Source of the DNA: Zygnema cylindricum
Lineage: Eukaryota > Streptophyta > Zygnematophyceae > Zygnematales > Zygnemataceae
Reading direction: 5' to 3'
Assembly (NCBI GenBank): GCA_037447655.1
Contig: JBBHKE010001629.1
Location: 1 to 10,200 of the forward strand
DNA length: 10,200 nucleotides
Shown here: positions 1 through 7,278 of the stretch, piece after piece
Layout of the letters: every line of letters begins with the position of its first letter
Numbering within the stretch: position 1 is the first letter of the stretch
Program-made: the position numbers and the translations under genes
Notes under the pieces: generated by a model
The model's database searches: none
What the model was told of the DNA's origin: nothing
Seen by the model: the letters and a program-made list of their open reading frames with translations, nothing else

Positions 1-66
1 TCCCTTCCCTTCCCTTCCCTTCCCTTCCCTTCCCTTCCCTTCCCTTCCCTTCTCTTTCCCTTTCCA
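1..66. repeat. (TCCCT)n microsatellite / polypyrimidine tract
   Basis: Ten perfect TCCCT units fill 1-50, followed by an imperfect pyrimidine run that ends at CAG 65-67. The array touches the window edge, so its full length is unknown. The complementary strand reads as GGG runs separated by AA, a pattern that can form G-quadruplexes. Confidence 0.95.
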
Positions 67-67
67 G

Positions 68-559
68 ACGACGCTAAGTCTGGAATAGCCTAAAAAATTA
101 TAAAACAGCTGAATTTGAGGATGGCATCTTCGGTCCAAATATCTATCACTTGTACCGTAACAGCCACCCAACTTCAAATGAGTCGCGTATAGTCGAGTTG
201 AACTTTTCTATTTTTGTTTTGTAACAAATCATCAAAAATTCAGAACAAGAATGTCTGTCCGTTTGTCGAGCGACAACAGTATATTTTTCTCCAATAGAAA
301 TCTTTGTACCTGTATTTTTTATACACAACATTACGCGAAGTTCAAATCTCATGAAAAACCACTTGCAGAAAGTGTAATTATCAGAACGCGGAATATTAAT
401 GATTGAACTGCTTGGAGTTGAACAGGGTAGCTGTAACTGTATCTTTAACTGCCTGGTTAAGGTCACACTCTTGGTCCTTTGTGTACTTGTTGACATGCAG
501 ATAGATCTAGACATAAAGTGCTGAACTCTTAAACACTCCTACCAACTGCTCGTTTCTTG
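68..559 (+). other. Upstream region of DOLK, no gene recognised
   Basis: No convincing coding exon was found here on either strand. The sequence is AT-rich, with no clear TATA box or CpG-rich core. A splice-acceptor-like site (pyrimidine-rich run ending CATGCAG) ends at 500. If used, 501-559 would be the 5' untranslated part of an exon that begins translation at 560. Long minus-strand open frames across this stretch have no recognisable protein features. Confidence 0.4.
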
Positions 560-843
560 ATGTCACCTGTGGATACAGCCTGTCAGAAATTGAAACAATC
601 CCTTTCGCAAAATATCCCCCTGCAGGGCATTTTGGTTGGTGTCTTTCTCCTTCCTGGACTCTGGGCACTGTTTTACTATTTTGCAGCTTTTCTGTTGAAT
701 AGAACACCGCAGTCTCTTCAACTATGCCCACCGAGTTTTTTGAAGGCATCGACATTCTATGGAGCTCTTTTGGTATTGGTGGTGGGGCTTGTGCCTCTAT
801 GGCTTTACCTTGTCGTTGGGCTGACGACCCACCCACTCATTTG
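560..843 (+). CDS. DOLK: DOLK exon 1 of the model (start uncertain)
   Basis: This exon encodes residues 1-94 and the first two bases of codon 95 (Trp). It contains two long hydrophobic stretches, about residues 22-46 and 66-88, and ends with HPLI. The donor after 843 is TG|GTATGT, close to consensus, and the first base of exon 2 completes a TGG codon. The ATG at 560 has T at -3, a poor initiation context, and an in-frame TAA lies at 530-532. Two alternatives make this an internal exon: acceptor AGs end at 578 and 586, and the one at 586 would start the exon in phase 0 at 587. An acceptor-like CAG after a pyrimidine-rich run also ends at 500, which would make 501-559 a 5' untranslated part. 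The downstream boundary is sound; the start is not. Confidence 0.7.
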
Positions 844-3800
844 GTATGTTTAAAGAACCCCCAATTGACCACTATAGTGCCCATCGCTATTAGTGTGAAG
901 GATTAATTGCTATAGTCTAAAGGTATTATTAGTGTAAATGCAGAATTGGAATGTACAAGACTAAATTAGTAGTTCTATTCTCTCAAACAATGTCATTGAC
1001 ACTATTTGGGATTCGTGGTCAAAAAAGCTCGGTCCGAATTAGTGTTATTAACACCAATAGCGATTGACAGTGTACTCCTTAGCGGGCCAGACTCATCCTC
1101 CCATCAGGACTAACCTGTTGGCAAGACCCATTCCTTCTGCGTGTTGGTGGAGCAACTCGTACATTGACCAATCTCGCGCTGGTGGACAACAATTTTGTTT
1201 CCAGAATAGTGGGTGGGTTCTTTGTTTTGTTCATGGTACAAGTATTTCCCCCGTGCAGTTGCTGGCTGTAAGCTTAATTAACTATGGACTAAGTACAGTG
1301 CTCATAGTTAAACATTTTTCGAGCAGTTAAAAAGTACTTTTTCTCACCATGCGGTTTTCCGTTTTTCAATCGTGACATCACGATTGAAGGGTAAGACCGT
1401 TGCCTTTCGATTGCTTGCCTCAATAAAAAATCTAACGGTTGATCACAAAGTCAAACCCTTTGACTGCCCGTAAGTTTTTCAGCACTGTAGCGATGGGCGG
1501 CTCATTGATTTACATTCTCAAGGTTTATGGCGCTGAATGGAATGGCCGAAAGTAGGAGCACATTGCATGAATGAAAAGCATTGCAAGGCCGGGATAGTGG
1601 AGGCATAGCATGAGACACATTAGAGCTTAAGTGGATGTTGGTCCTTGTTTTCGATAGTCTCGTCCCTACCAAGCCTGCTTGGTTAATTTTCACACGTCAC
1701 TCACACTGTGTACACAATCATGCCTATCAGTGTATTCACTCTTTGATATGATTTGCTAAAAACTGTAATAAATTGGTCCTGGAAAGGAGGTGATGGCATG
1801 TTTTTTTGTCAGCTAAGAAATTTTTTAGATGTTTTCTTTTGCTGATGTGCTCTCTAACTGCCCGTCTCTACCTACGCAATTATCATCGTATGGATGTCCG
1901 TAAACAGTTTGACGCATGTAATATTGCAATAGCAAACTTAAATGGTGCTATGTGCCAGGTGTACATCACAACCATGCCTTATGCTTCACTTCATCTGAAT
2001 TATCCTGACAACAGCTCACTAAATGCTGCTGACTTTGTTATGGCCGGATTGTATCCACCTGTCCATTGACTTGGAGAGCTCATCTTTATAGTTGTGAATG
2101 TGCGCATGTTAGAGCTAGGCTGTCGATGTTTCCATGCAACTTCTTGTTGTCATAGTCGAGCACTCGGCTTGCTTCTGTTCAGTTTTAGTTCACTCTTGAT
2201 TGGTTTAGCTGATATTTTCAACAACTACACTAATAATCATTGAACAAAAAATAAAATGAACGTCTGGTGCTCAAATTGTCAAGCTGGGAACATATTTTGT
2301 TGGGAGCTCTGTTCTCTTGTGCTCTATTTTATAGTGTTGCACATGGGTGGTCAGTAAGACCTGAATTGTTTCATAACCGATGTGAGGGATTATCAAATGG
2401 TTAGCCGATATTATCGAGTGGTGACCATGATCAGTTTATCCTCATCGATATATAGATACTGAACTTGAAAGTACAGCAAAAAGTGCGAATGCTGGAACTG
2501 CACATATGTTTTTTCCAGTTGTATGTGCAAAAGCACATCAGCGGTAATGTGCTTACAGTTCTAAGCTTACGTATCGCAACGTTGTATCAGAACTCTATAT
2601 CATTTATCAGGAGACATAAACTACCTTTGTACTAGGCCTATGTACAACATTGGCATTTTACCAGAATTCTGTTCAGAAGTATTGAAGTCTGATAGCCTCC
2701 TAATACTTGTCACTTAGAAGTCAGTGAACTGCAGTTTTGTAAAGTGTGGAACTACTCAAAGATGTTTTTCAAAAAGATTGAATGAACCGGGACAATTTGA
2801 AACCAATGGTGAACAAATCTAACGAAAAATTGCTGTTCTATGGCGCATTTTGGTTCAAATTCGAACCTGTCACTGTGCTAATTTTAAGTAAATTTTGTCT
2901 CACCCTTCCTCTTCCTTCAAATTCCAATACGAGTCGGAAGCAACTTGTTAATGAATGCAACTGGGCATCTACCCCCTATCCCTCCACCCCTCTGCCCCTC
3001 TATCCCGTTCCCCCTCTGCCTCTCTCCCCCTCTTCCCCTCTCCCCCTCTCCCCCTCTCCCCCTCTGTCATATGCTGTTGGACAACAGCGAAATTGACCTC
3101 CCATATTTTTTCGTCTTTATTTATCCATTGATGCTTGTTTTTATTTGTATGCAGGGCCATTGAACACATTCTGGAGAATGCCCGAGTTCGCATTGCTCTC
3201 TGCTGCTATTGGCTGCTGGTTATGCTCTTGCCGCTGCAGTTTTTGCAGAGAATAGCGATGGAAGGAAAGGTGGCGCATATTATTGTCCGGAAGTTTTACC
3301 ATCTCATGGCGGTCGCAATGTTTGTCCCGGCAGTTATGTTCCAGGTGATTGTTTCTCAACTTCTCCCTGTTTTTTCTGTTTCTACTTTCCGTCCTCCAAC
3401 ATATGCCGTAGGGGATGTTTCAGGGACATGCTTAGTGATTTGTAAACAGACCTTATTTTAGCATGAACGTCTGGTCTTGCCGCAGAGCTCTGTTCTTGAG
3501 TTACTCGGCTACACAGATTCTTAACAACCTTATAGAATTCTGTTGCTCTTTTTTTTTCATCCTTTTTATTTTTTGCCAGCTAAAGATGAACACTCTTTAT
3601 CAACAATATCAGTACGGCTGGTTGACACAAGACATCTAGGTTACAGAAACTGTTGATGATTATATGCCTCCCCCTTGGGTATTTTGCAGACAGGGTTTTT
3701 ACGATTGGCATTTGGCATTGCACTGGGAGCATTTCTTATTCTTGAGATCGTACGAGTGAGTTGTCAAACTGGTTTTGTAATCCCTGAAGAACTCCTGTTG

Positions 3801-6800
3801 ATTTCATCATTCTCAACTTAAACGGTTGCCACACTTAAAACCTACATTACAGTAATACTACTAGCCGATGAAACGAGCAGGTATCTCCAGTATTTTACTG
3901 TAGGTGCAGTAATGTGACCTGTACATTTTAGCGGTTACATACTTCCAGTATTACTGTCATGTGGATTTAAGTGTGTCAAAGCTGTAAATGAATCCCATTT
4001 CATTTTTTGCCTGGTTGTCTTTGATCAGTTGCTTTTCCTGATTTATGCTGTTAGATTGTAGAAACTAGATAGTTTTAGTGCAAGCAATGTCTCTCTCAGT
4101 GCTGGATGCTACAGGACTAGTGGGATTATAATGATGTTTCAAATGGTATTATATTTCCGGTATCTGTTCACTATGTGACTCTCCACGCCCATGTGGTTGC
4201 AGGTTTGTAAAATTCCCCCATTTGGAGTTGGTATTGATGCTTTCATGTGTGCTTTTATCGACTCGAGGGATGGTGGGCTGCTCATTATCAGGTGAGACTA
4301 TGGCAATGGTAATGAGTGGGCCGTTAACTAATGTCTAATGAAAGGTGGTTGGCGTTTTTAATTTATGACGGTTGCTTACCATGCTGCATTTTTTATCCAA
4401 AGCTTCCATGCATGAAAGAGTTCGAGCTGCGTCTGAAGGTAGTTTCCTTTTCCAAGCACTCATTCCTCTGTTGCTGCTAAGTCCAGTTATGACAAGGTTA
4501 ATATTTGAAGAGTGTGGTTGGACGGAGGGCGCAGTCACTTTTCCCTCCTTCTGGGCTGTGCTCTTCCCATATGGATGAGTGACGTCCACGGAGACAGACC
4601 TTTGGCGCTCTTTGCAGGTCTTCTCAGCCTCGGTGTTGGAGACACCATGGTGGGCTTTGCCGTGAACCTCTCATCTGTCTTTACTGTTAGTTACAACTGT
4701 TTTTCAAGAGGGCATAAAAAACATTTGAACATGAAAATAACAGCGGCTTCTTAGAAAGGATGACCCCGGTTTTATCGTGGAACATTGAATTTAGTCATAC
4801 ATTTGCAGGCGATCTTTGCACTGGTTTGCACCTGTAACCACATCAATTCATAGCCAGCAATTAGTAATGAAGTGCTTCTGGACTTTTGTGTGAACTGTGT
4901 TTCTGGTTTTACGGTTTTGAACAAAGGTTTGGTCTTACACGTGCAGCCAGTCAACTCCCACGTTGCAAAGCGACACATCGATCCTAATTTTTTTTCGTGT
5001 TGATACAGGTGCCAGCATGGTGATAACTCTATTTTGAACGAAGTCAATATCCTAGTCGTCTTGTCAATTGCTCTGTTGTCATCACATCGGTTGCTATACC
5101 CATGAGAGCCTGGTCCCATGAGAGAAACTGGTCCTAGCTTACAACCGTGCAGTTTAGCCAATTTACAACCGTTTCGTTTGGTTGATGTTCACCAAACTGT
5201 GAAACCGCGGTTCGAACTGTGGGCTCAAAACTTCCATTGAGCATGTTTCTTGAGGTTTTCTGATACTTGTACAGGTGCACTGCGCCATGAGTGCCGTGGG
5301 ATGTTTGAACTGAATTGTGTGATTGCACAATATTCGTATCTAGTTTAACATTTTGTCAGCCGTTTCCTTTTGACGGCTCTGTCTGAATGCACAGTTCAGT
5401 TCTATTTGCAAAGTGTTAACTGTTTTTGGATCAGTTAGGCAAAATACGCTCTAAATTACTGAGCTGGATCAAGTGACGAAACAGCGTTATGTCATATGGG
5501 CGCATCCATTAACCTGGCTTAACAAACTACAGGATCTCAACAATATCCAACAACATCAACTAGCAACTTCTTACTATCTATTATTTGAACTCGGGTTTTG
5601 CTCTTCTTGAATGATCACATTTTATCAACCATAGAACATCTCATGTCTATTCCTGTCGCATGCATCAAAGTTGGAAAGGTATATCTATGTTTATTTCTTG
5701 AGCCAATGCTTGAATAATTTATCGAAGGTAAAATGCCTGCTCTCATGCACGGCAATTACAGATTTTCAACCCTCGAGGACCTAGGTGACCTAAATCCAAG
5801 TCCGTTTTGGTGAATTGGGCGTTTATGTGGATTTCCCTGGGCAGTGTTGTTGGTGTCATAGATAAAATTTTATTTGTTTGCAAGAAATCGTTTTAGGCTA
5901 ACATTTTTGAAGACTCATTGTCATGTCATTTGGTTGCTGTTGCAGGCCTCTGTGGTGGGCTCGAGATTTGGCCACATATGCATTGCAGATGATAGTAACA
6001 AAACAGTGGAAGGCACCATGGCTGGGGTGGGCTCCATGCTTGCTGCATGCATCTTGCTGTCGCCCTTCCTTCCATCATCACCAGATTTACTGTCATTTTC
6101 CATGAACTCGTCCTCAGCCGAACAGGTGCACAAATGGAACCCTGTCATGCAAGTGGTGTTTGATCCATAGTTTAAATGTGCGACAACAATTGTGAAGGCT
6201 ATATGTGGTTACCCCATACTGTACACGTATTATACAGGTGTCATACGTGTATTGTTTAGGACAACCACATATTTCGTTTTGATTTGTTTTCGCACGTTTG
6301 AACGATGGTTTGAGTTGCTGTGGTGGTGTTTACGGTAGATTCTTTGCACATCAGTGATCTGTCGTTGAATTGTGAACTCCAGTCTGTTTGAGACATTTTA
6401 GGTACTTCAGGATTTGTCCTTCTAGCAAAGGATGGCTACAACTTTTGGGACCAGATGATGCACGATATGCGGTTGCATAATGACACGTCAATAAAGACCA
6501 GCTCTATATAAGCGGCAAAAATCCATTTTTTCCTGGGTACATGAAGAACTGGATATTAACTTTGCAGACAAATAGGTCTTGAGGGAGGACGGGTCAGAGG
6601 ACTCGTTTGTTTTCCTTTGGAAAGACGATAAGATTAAGGGTTCTGATTACTGTCATGTTTCAGTCTTGTATGGACCCGAGACTCTGGTTAATTTGTTGCT
6701 TTGTGTATTGTTACGATCCTGACGACTTCCATTCCTTGTAATGCAGTGGACCTCAGTTGGTACAGCCACGATTGTCGCCGGTCTTCTCGAAGCTTTTACT

Positions 6801-6857
6801 ACTCAACTCGACAACGCCTTTGTCCCTCTCATTTACTATTCTTTACTGTGTCTCTGA
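560..6857 (+). CDS. DOLK: Dolichol kinase, seven-exon gene (C-terminal two thirds at least)
   Basis: Dolichol kinase is a multi-pass ER membrane enzyme that uses CTP to phosphorylate dolichol. The dolichyl phosphate made carries sugars for N-glycosylation, O- and C-mannosylation and GPI anchors. The coding parts are 560-843, 3155-3344, 3690-3755, 4203-4291, 4535-4649, 5946-6125 and 6747-6857. All junctions are GT-AG with compatible phases, giving 344 residues and a TGA stop. Visible family marks are RKFYHL (residues 140-145), LLLGCALPIW (about 214-223), GVGDT (243-247), NKTVEGT (266-272, the CTP-binding segment of this family) and GLLEAFTTQLDNAFVPL near the C terminus. Hydrophobic segments lie at about 22-46, 66-88, 106-125, 144-157, 160-178 and 273-292, with more towards the end. 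The model is shorter than usual family members, so upstream coding exons may lie outside the window. Family assignment rests on recognised motifs, not on a database search; a phytol-kinase-like relative is less likely given the C-terminal block. Confidence 0.9.
873..1074. mobile_element. Short TA-flanked inverted-repeat element (MITE-like)
   Basis: The left end reads TATAGTGCCCATCGCTATTA and the reverse complement of the right end reads TACACTGTCAATCGCTATTG. They match at most positions, and both ends start with TA. The inner right part (CCGAATTAGTGTTATTAACA) resembles the subterminal parts of the two large elements at 8818-9966, so this is a shorter relative. It has no coding capacity. TA boundaries fit a Tc1/mariner-type insertion, though that is inferred. 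Confidence 0.75.
1351..1402. repeat. Imperfect hairpin around a 24-bp palindrome
   Basis: TTCAATCGTGA (1365-1375) and TCACGATTGAA (1378-1388) are perfect reverse complements with a 2-bp loop. Weaker pairing continues outward towards GCGGTTTTCC on the left and AAGACCGT on the right. The function is unknown; it may be the core of a decayed element. Confidence 0.6.
2970..3067. repeat. C-rich polypyrimidine tract, G-quadruplex motif on minus strand
   Basis: The tract is almost pure C and T. Runs of four or five C occur at 3026-3030, 3035-3038, 3042-3046, 3050-3054 and 3058-3062, separated by 3-4 bases. On the minus strand this gives five G-runs with short loops. It ends about 90 bp before the exon 2 acceptor. 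Confidence 0.9.
3155..3344 (+). CDS. DOLK: DOLK exon 2
   Basis: Encodes the end of codon 95 and residues 96-158. The acceptor is TTTGTATGCAG|G and the donor CAG|GTGATT, leaving in phase 0. The peptide starts AIEHILENARVR, has one clear membrane segment (about 106-125), then the basic, conserved family block RKFYHLMAVAMF, which begins a second membrane segment at about 144. In dolichol kinases the corresponding Arg-Lys-x-x-His-Leu block sits at the start of the conserved C-terminal half. Without splicing, the frame would read on into intron 2 and stop at 3461. Confidence 0.88.
3345..3689 (+). other. DOLK intron 2 (345 bp)
   Basis: Bounded by GTGATT and TTTTGCAG. It contains T-rich runs at about 3548-3575 and a short segment (3463-3496) resembling part of intron 1 (2256-2315). 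Nothing else is recognisable. Confidence 0.8.
3690..3755 (+). CDS. DOLK: DOLK exon 3 (66-bp microexon)
   Basis: Encodes exactly 22 residues, 159-180, both ends in phase 0: TGFLRLAFGIALGAFLILEI followed by VR. The acceptor ATTTTGCAG and donor CGA|GTGAGT are both good. The peptide is one membrane helix ending in E-x-x-R, as expected for the helix after the RKFYHL block in dolichol kinases. Skipping this exon would keep the frame but remove a whole transmembrane segment. Confidence 0.85.
3756..4202 (+). other. DOLK intron 3 (447 bp)
   Basis: Bounded by GTGAGT and GGTTGCAG. About a third of it is the inverted-repeat element at 3826-3979; the rest shows no features. Confidence 0.8.
3826..3979. 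mobile_element. 154-bp inverted-repeat element (MITE-like)
   Basis: The left terminal repeat (3826-3859) and the reverse complement of the right one (3947-3979) agree at about 30 of 33 positions with one single-base gap. Both share CACACTTAAA and ACAGTAATACT. The interior also contains partial copies of the CAGTAATA/ACTGTAGGT motifs in both orientations, so the whole unit could fold into a branched hairpin. No clear target-site duplication is visible, so the superfamily is not assigned. The ends are unlike those of the TA-flanked family elsewhere in the window. Confidence 0.75.
4203..4291 (+). CDS. DOLK: DOLK exon 4
   Basis: Encodes residues 181-209 and two bases of codon 210. The acceptor is TGGTTGCAG and the donor ATCAG|GTGAGA. 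The peptide runs VCKIPPFGVGIDAFMCAFID, then SRDGGLLII. This matches the family pattern of a Pro-Phe-Gly segment followed by a short helix, an acidic D-x-R-D loop and a Gly-Leu-Leu-Ile run that leads into the next membrane segment. It leaves in phase 2, so the first base of exon 5 completes an AGT serine codon. Confidence 0.85.
4535..4649 (+). CDS. DOLK: DOLK exon 5, carries GVGDT
   Basis: Encodes the end of codon 210 and residues 211-248. The peptide contains HFSLLLGCALPIW, a hydrophilic loop (MSDVHGDRP), then LALFAGLLSLGVGDTM. The GVGDT motif (residues 243-247) is among the most conserved parts of dolichol kinases. The acceptor CGCAG at 4534 has no pyrimidine tract in front of it; the pyrimidines come just after it, inside the exon. 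A better-looking acceptor at 4617 would break the frame and delete the LLLGCALPIW segment, so 4535 was kept. The donor ATG|GTGGGC is also weak, but reading past it loses the family match at once. Confidence 0.82.
4650..5945 (+). other. DOLK intron 5 (1,296 bp), no recognised content
   Basis: Bounded by GTGGGC and GTTGCAG. No inverted repeats of note, RNA genes or coding exons were seen. Short direct repeats (CCCATGAGAG at about 5099 and 5116; TTACAACCGT at about 5140 and 5163) are the only local structure. A GGTTCGAAC at about 5209 resembles a tRNA T-loop by chance, with no surrounding cloverleaf. Confidence 0.7.
5946..6125 (+). CDS. DOLK: DOLK exon 6, carries the NKTVEGT CTP-site motif
   Basis: Encodes residues 249-308, phase 0 at both ends. 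The acceptor is GTTGTTGCAG and the donor CAG|GTGCAC. The peptide starts ASVVGSRFGH and reaches NKTVEGT at residues 266-272. This Lys-Thr-x-Glu-Gly-Thr block is the cytosolic CTP-binding segment of dolichol kinase and is shared in form with related lipid kinases of the SEC59/VTE5 group. A membrane segment follows (MAGVGSMLAACILLSPFL), then a polar Ser-rich luminal-type loop. Without splicing, 14 more codons are added before a stop at 6168-6170. Confidence 0.9.
6126..6746 (+). other. DOLK intron 6 (621 bp)
   Basis: Bounded by GTGCAC and TAATGCAG. It contains a 72-bp hairpin at 6201-6272, an AATAAA at 6490-6495 and a TATA-like TATATAAG at 6505-6512. Neither regulatory-looking site has further support. 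Confidence 0.75.
6201..6272. repeat. 72-bp hairpin-forming inverted repeat
   Basis: Arms 6201-6230 and 6243-6272 match at 24 of 30 positions when one is reverse-complemented. The outer 10 bp (ATATGTGGTT) and inner 8 bp (ACACGTAT) are perfect, and the loop is 12 bases. It may be a very small palindromic element or a stem formed in the intron RNA. No target duplication is visible. Confidence 0.7.
6747..6857 (+). CDS. DOLK: DOLK exon 7, C terminus and stop
   Basis: Encodes residues 309-344 and the TGA at 6855-6857. The acceptor is TTGTAATGCAG, entering in phase 0 at TGG. The peptide WTSVGTATIVAGLLEAF, then TTQLDNAFVPLIYYSLLCL, matches the strongly conserved end of the family: a helix, L-E-A-x-T-T-Q-x-D-N, and a last hydrophobic run. 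The stop directly after this run fits the usual end of the protein, so the C terminus is complete. Confidence 0.9.
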   Translation, partial: WTSVGTATIVAGLLEAFTTQLDNAFVPLIYYSLLCL

Positions 6858-7107
6858 AAACTGGAGTACAAAATCAGACGTGACAAAGTGAACTGGGAGT
6901 CTCACTTGTTCGTTTGGTCGTTCCCGGTATTTGCTGGCTGGACATTTTTATACTGTTACAAAATTAGAGTGGGGAAGCTTTATGTAGGCTTGTATATACC
7001 TCAGAAGAATAGCCCTGTGGGTGCAAATAGTGGAAGATACTTAGTTGTTTTGTTTTAATCTTTCTATTGTTCTGATGGGGAGCCAATGTTGCGGGAGGAA
7101 TCCGGAT
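6858..7107 (+). other. Probable 3' untranslated region of DOLK
   Basis: This follows the TGA directly. There is no AATAAA or ATTAAA here, so the end of the mRNA cannot be placed. The nearest canonical signal downstream is at 8146. Confidence 0.4.
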
Positions 7108-7278
7108 AGGAAAGAGGGAAGGAAGGGAGGGAGCAAAGGAAAGAAAGGGAGAAGGGAGGGAAGGGAGGGAAGGAAGGAGGAAACGAAGGAGGAAAAGAAG
7201 GGAAGGAAGGAAGGGAGAGAAGTGAGGAAGGGAAGGAAGCATAGGAAGAAAGGAAGGAAGAAAGGAAGGGAGGAAGGG
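7108..7278. repeat. GGAA/GGGA polypurine tract
   Basis: The 171-bp stretch is nearly all A and G, with only five pyrimidines. It is made of shuffled GGAA, GGGA and AAAG units. Five GGG runs at 7147-7169 with loops of one to four bases form a G-quadruplex motif on the + strand. The open frames across it are low-complexity Lys/Arg/Gly/Glu translations of the repeat, not genes. Confidence 0.92.

Larger units (their letters stand above)
844..3154 (+). other. DOLK intron 1 (2,311 bp)
   Basis: Bounded by GTATGT and TTTGTATGCAG. It holds an inverted-repeat transposon-like element (873-1074), a short imperfect hairpin (about 1351-1402), an unexplained open frame (1806-2069) and a C-rich tract (2970-3067) just before the acceptor. 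The rest is ordinary AT-rich intron sequence. Confidence 0.8.

Noticed and set aside
146-836. Minus-strand frames of 122 and 109 codons near the left edge
   Set aside because: The second overlaps DOLK exon 1 antisense. Neither shows a domain or signal peptide.
2945-3193. Proline/leucine-rich and Glu/Gly/Arg-rich frames over 2970-3067
   Set aside because: These are also translations of a simple-sequence tract, lying in intron 1.
4372-4578. Frame across intron 4 into exon 5 in another reading frame
   Set aside because: Exon 5 matches dolichol kinase only in the frame starting at 4535; this frame is a shadow.
4611-4618. Alternative acceptor CTCTTTGCAG ending at 4617
   Set aside because: It looks better than the 4534 site but gives an incompatible phase with exon 4 and removes a conserved segment.
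5205-5220. GGTTCGAAC resembling a tRNA T-loop
   Set aside because: No matching acceptor stem, D-arm or anticodon arm could be placed around it on either strand.
4772-5328. Long minus-strand open frames in intron 5 (129 and 64 codons)
   Set aside because: No recognisable motifs, no splice context, and they lie antisense within an intron of a clear gene.
6505-6512. TATATAAG resembling a TATA box in intron 6
   Set aside because: An isolated 8-base match in AT-rich DNA, with no initiator or downstream start that would suit a promoter.
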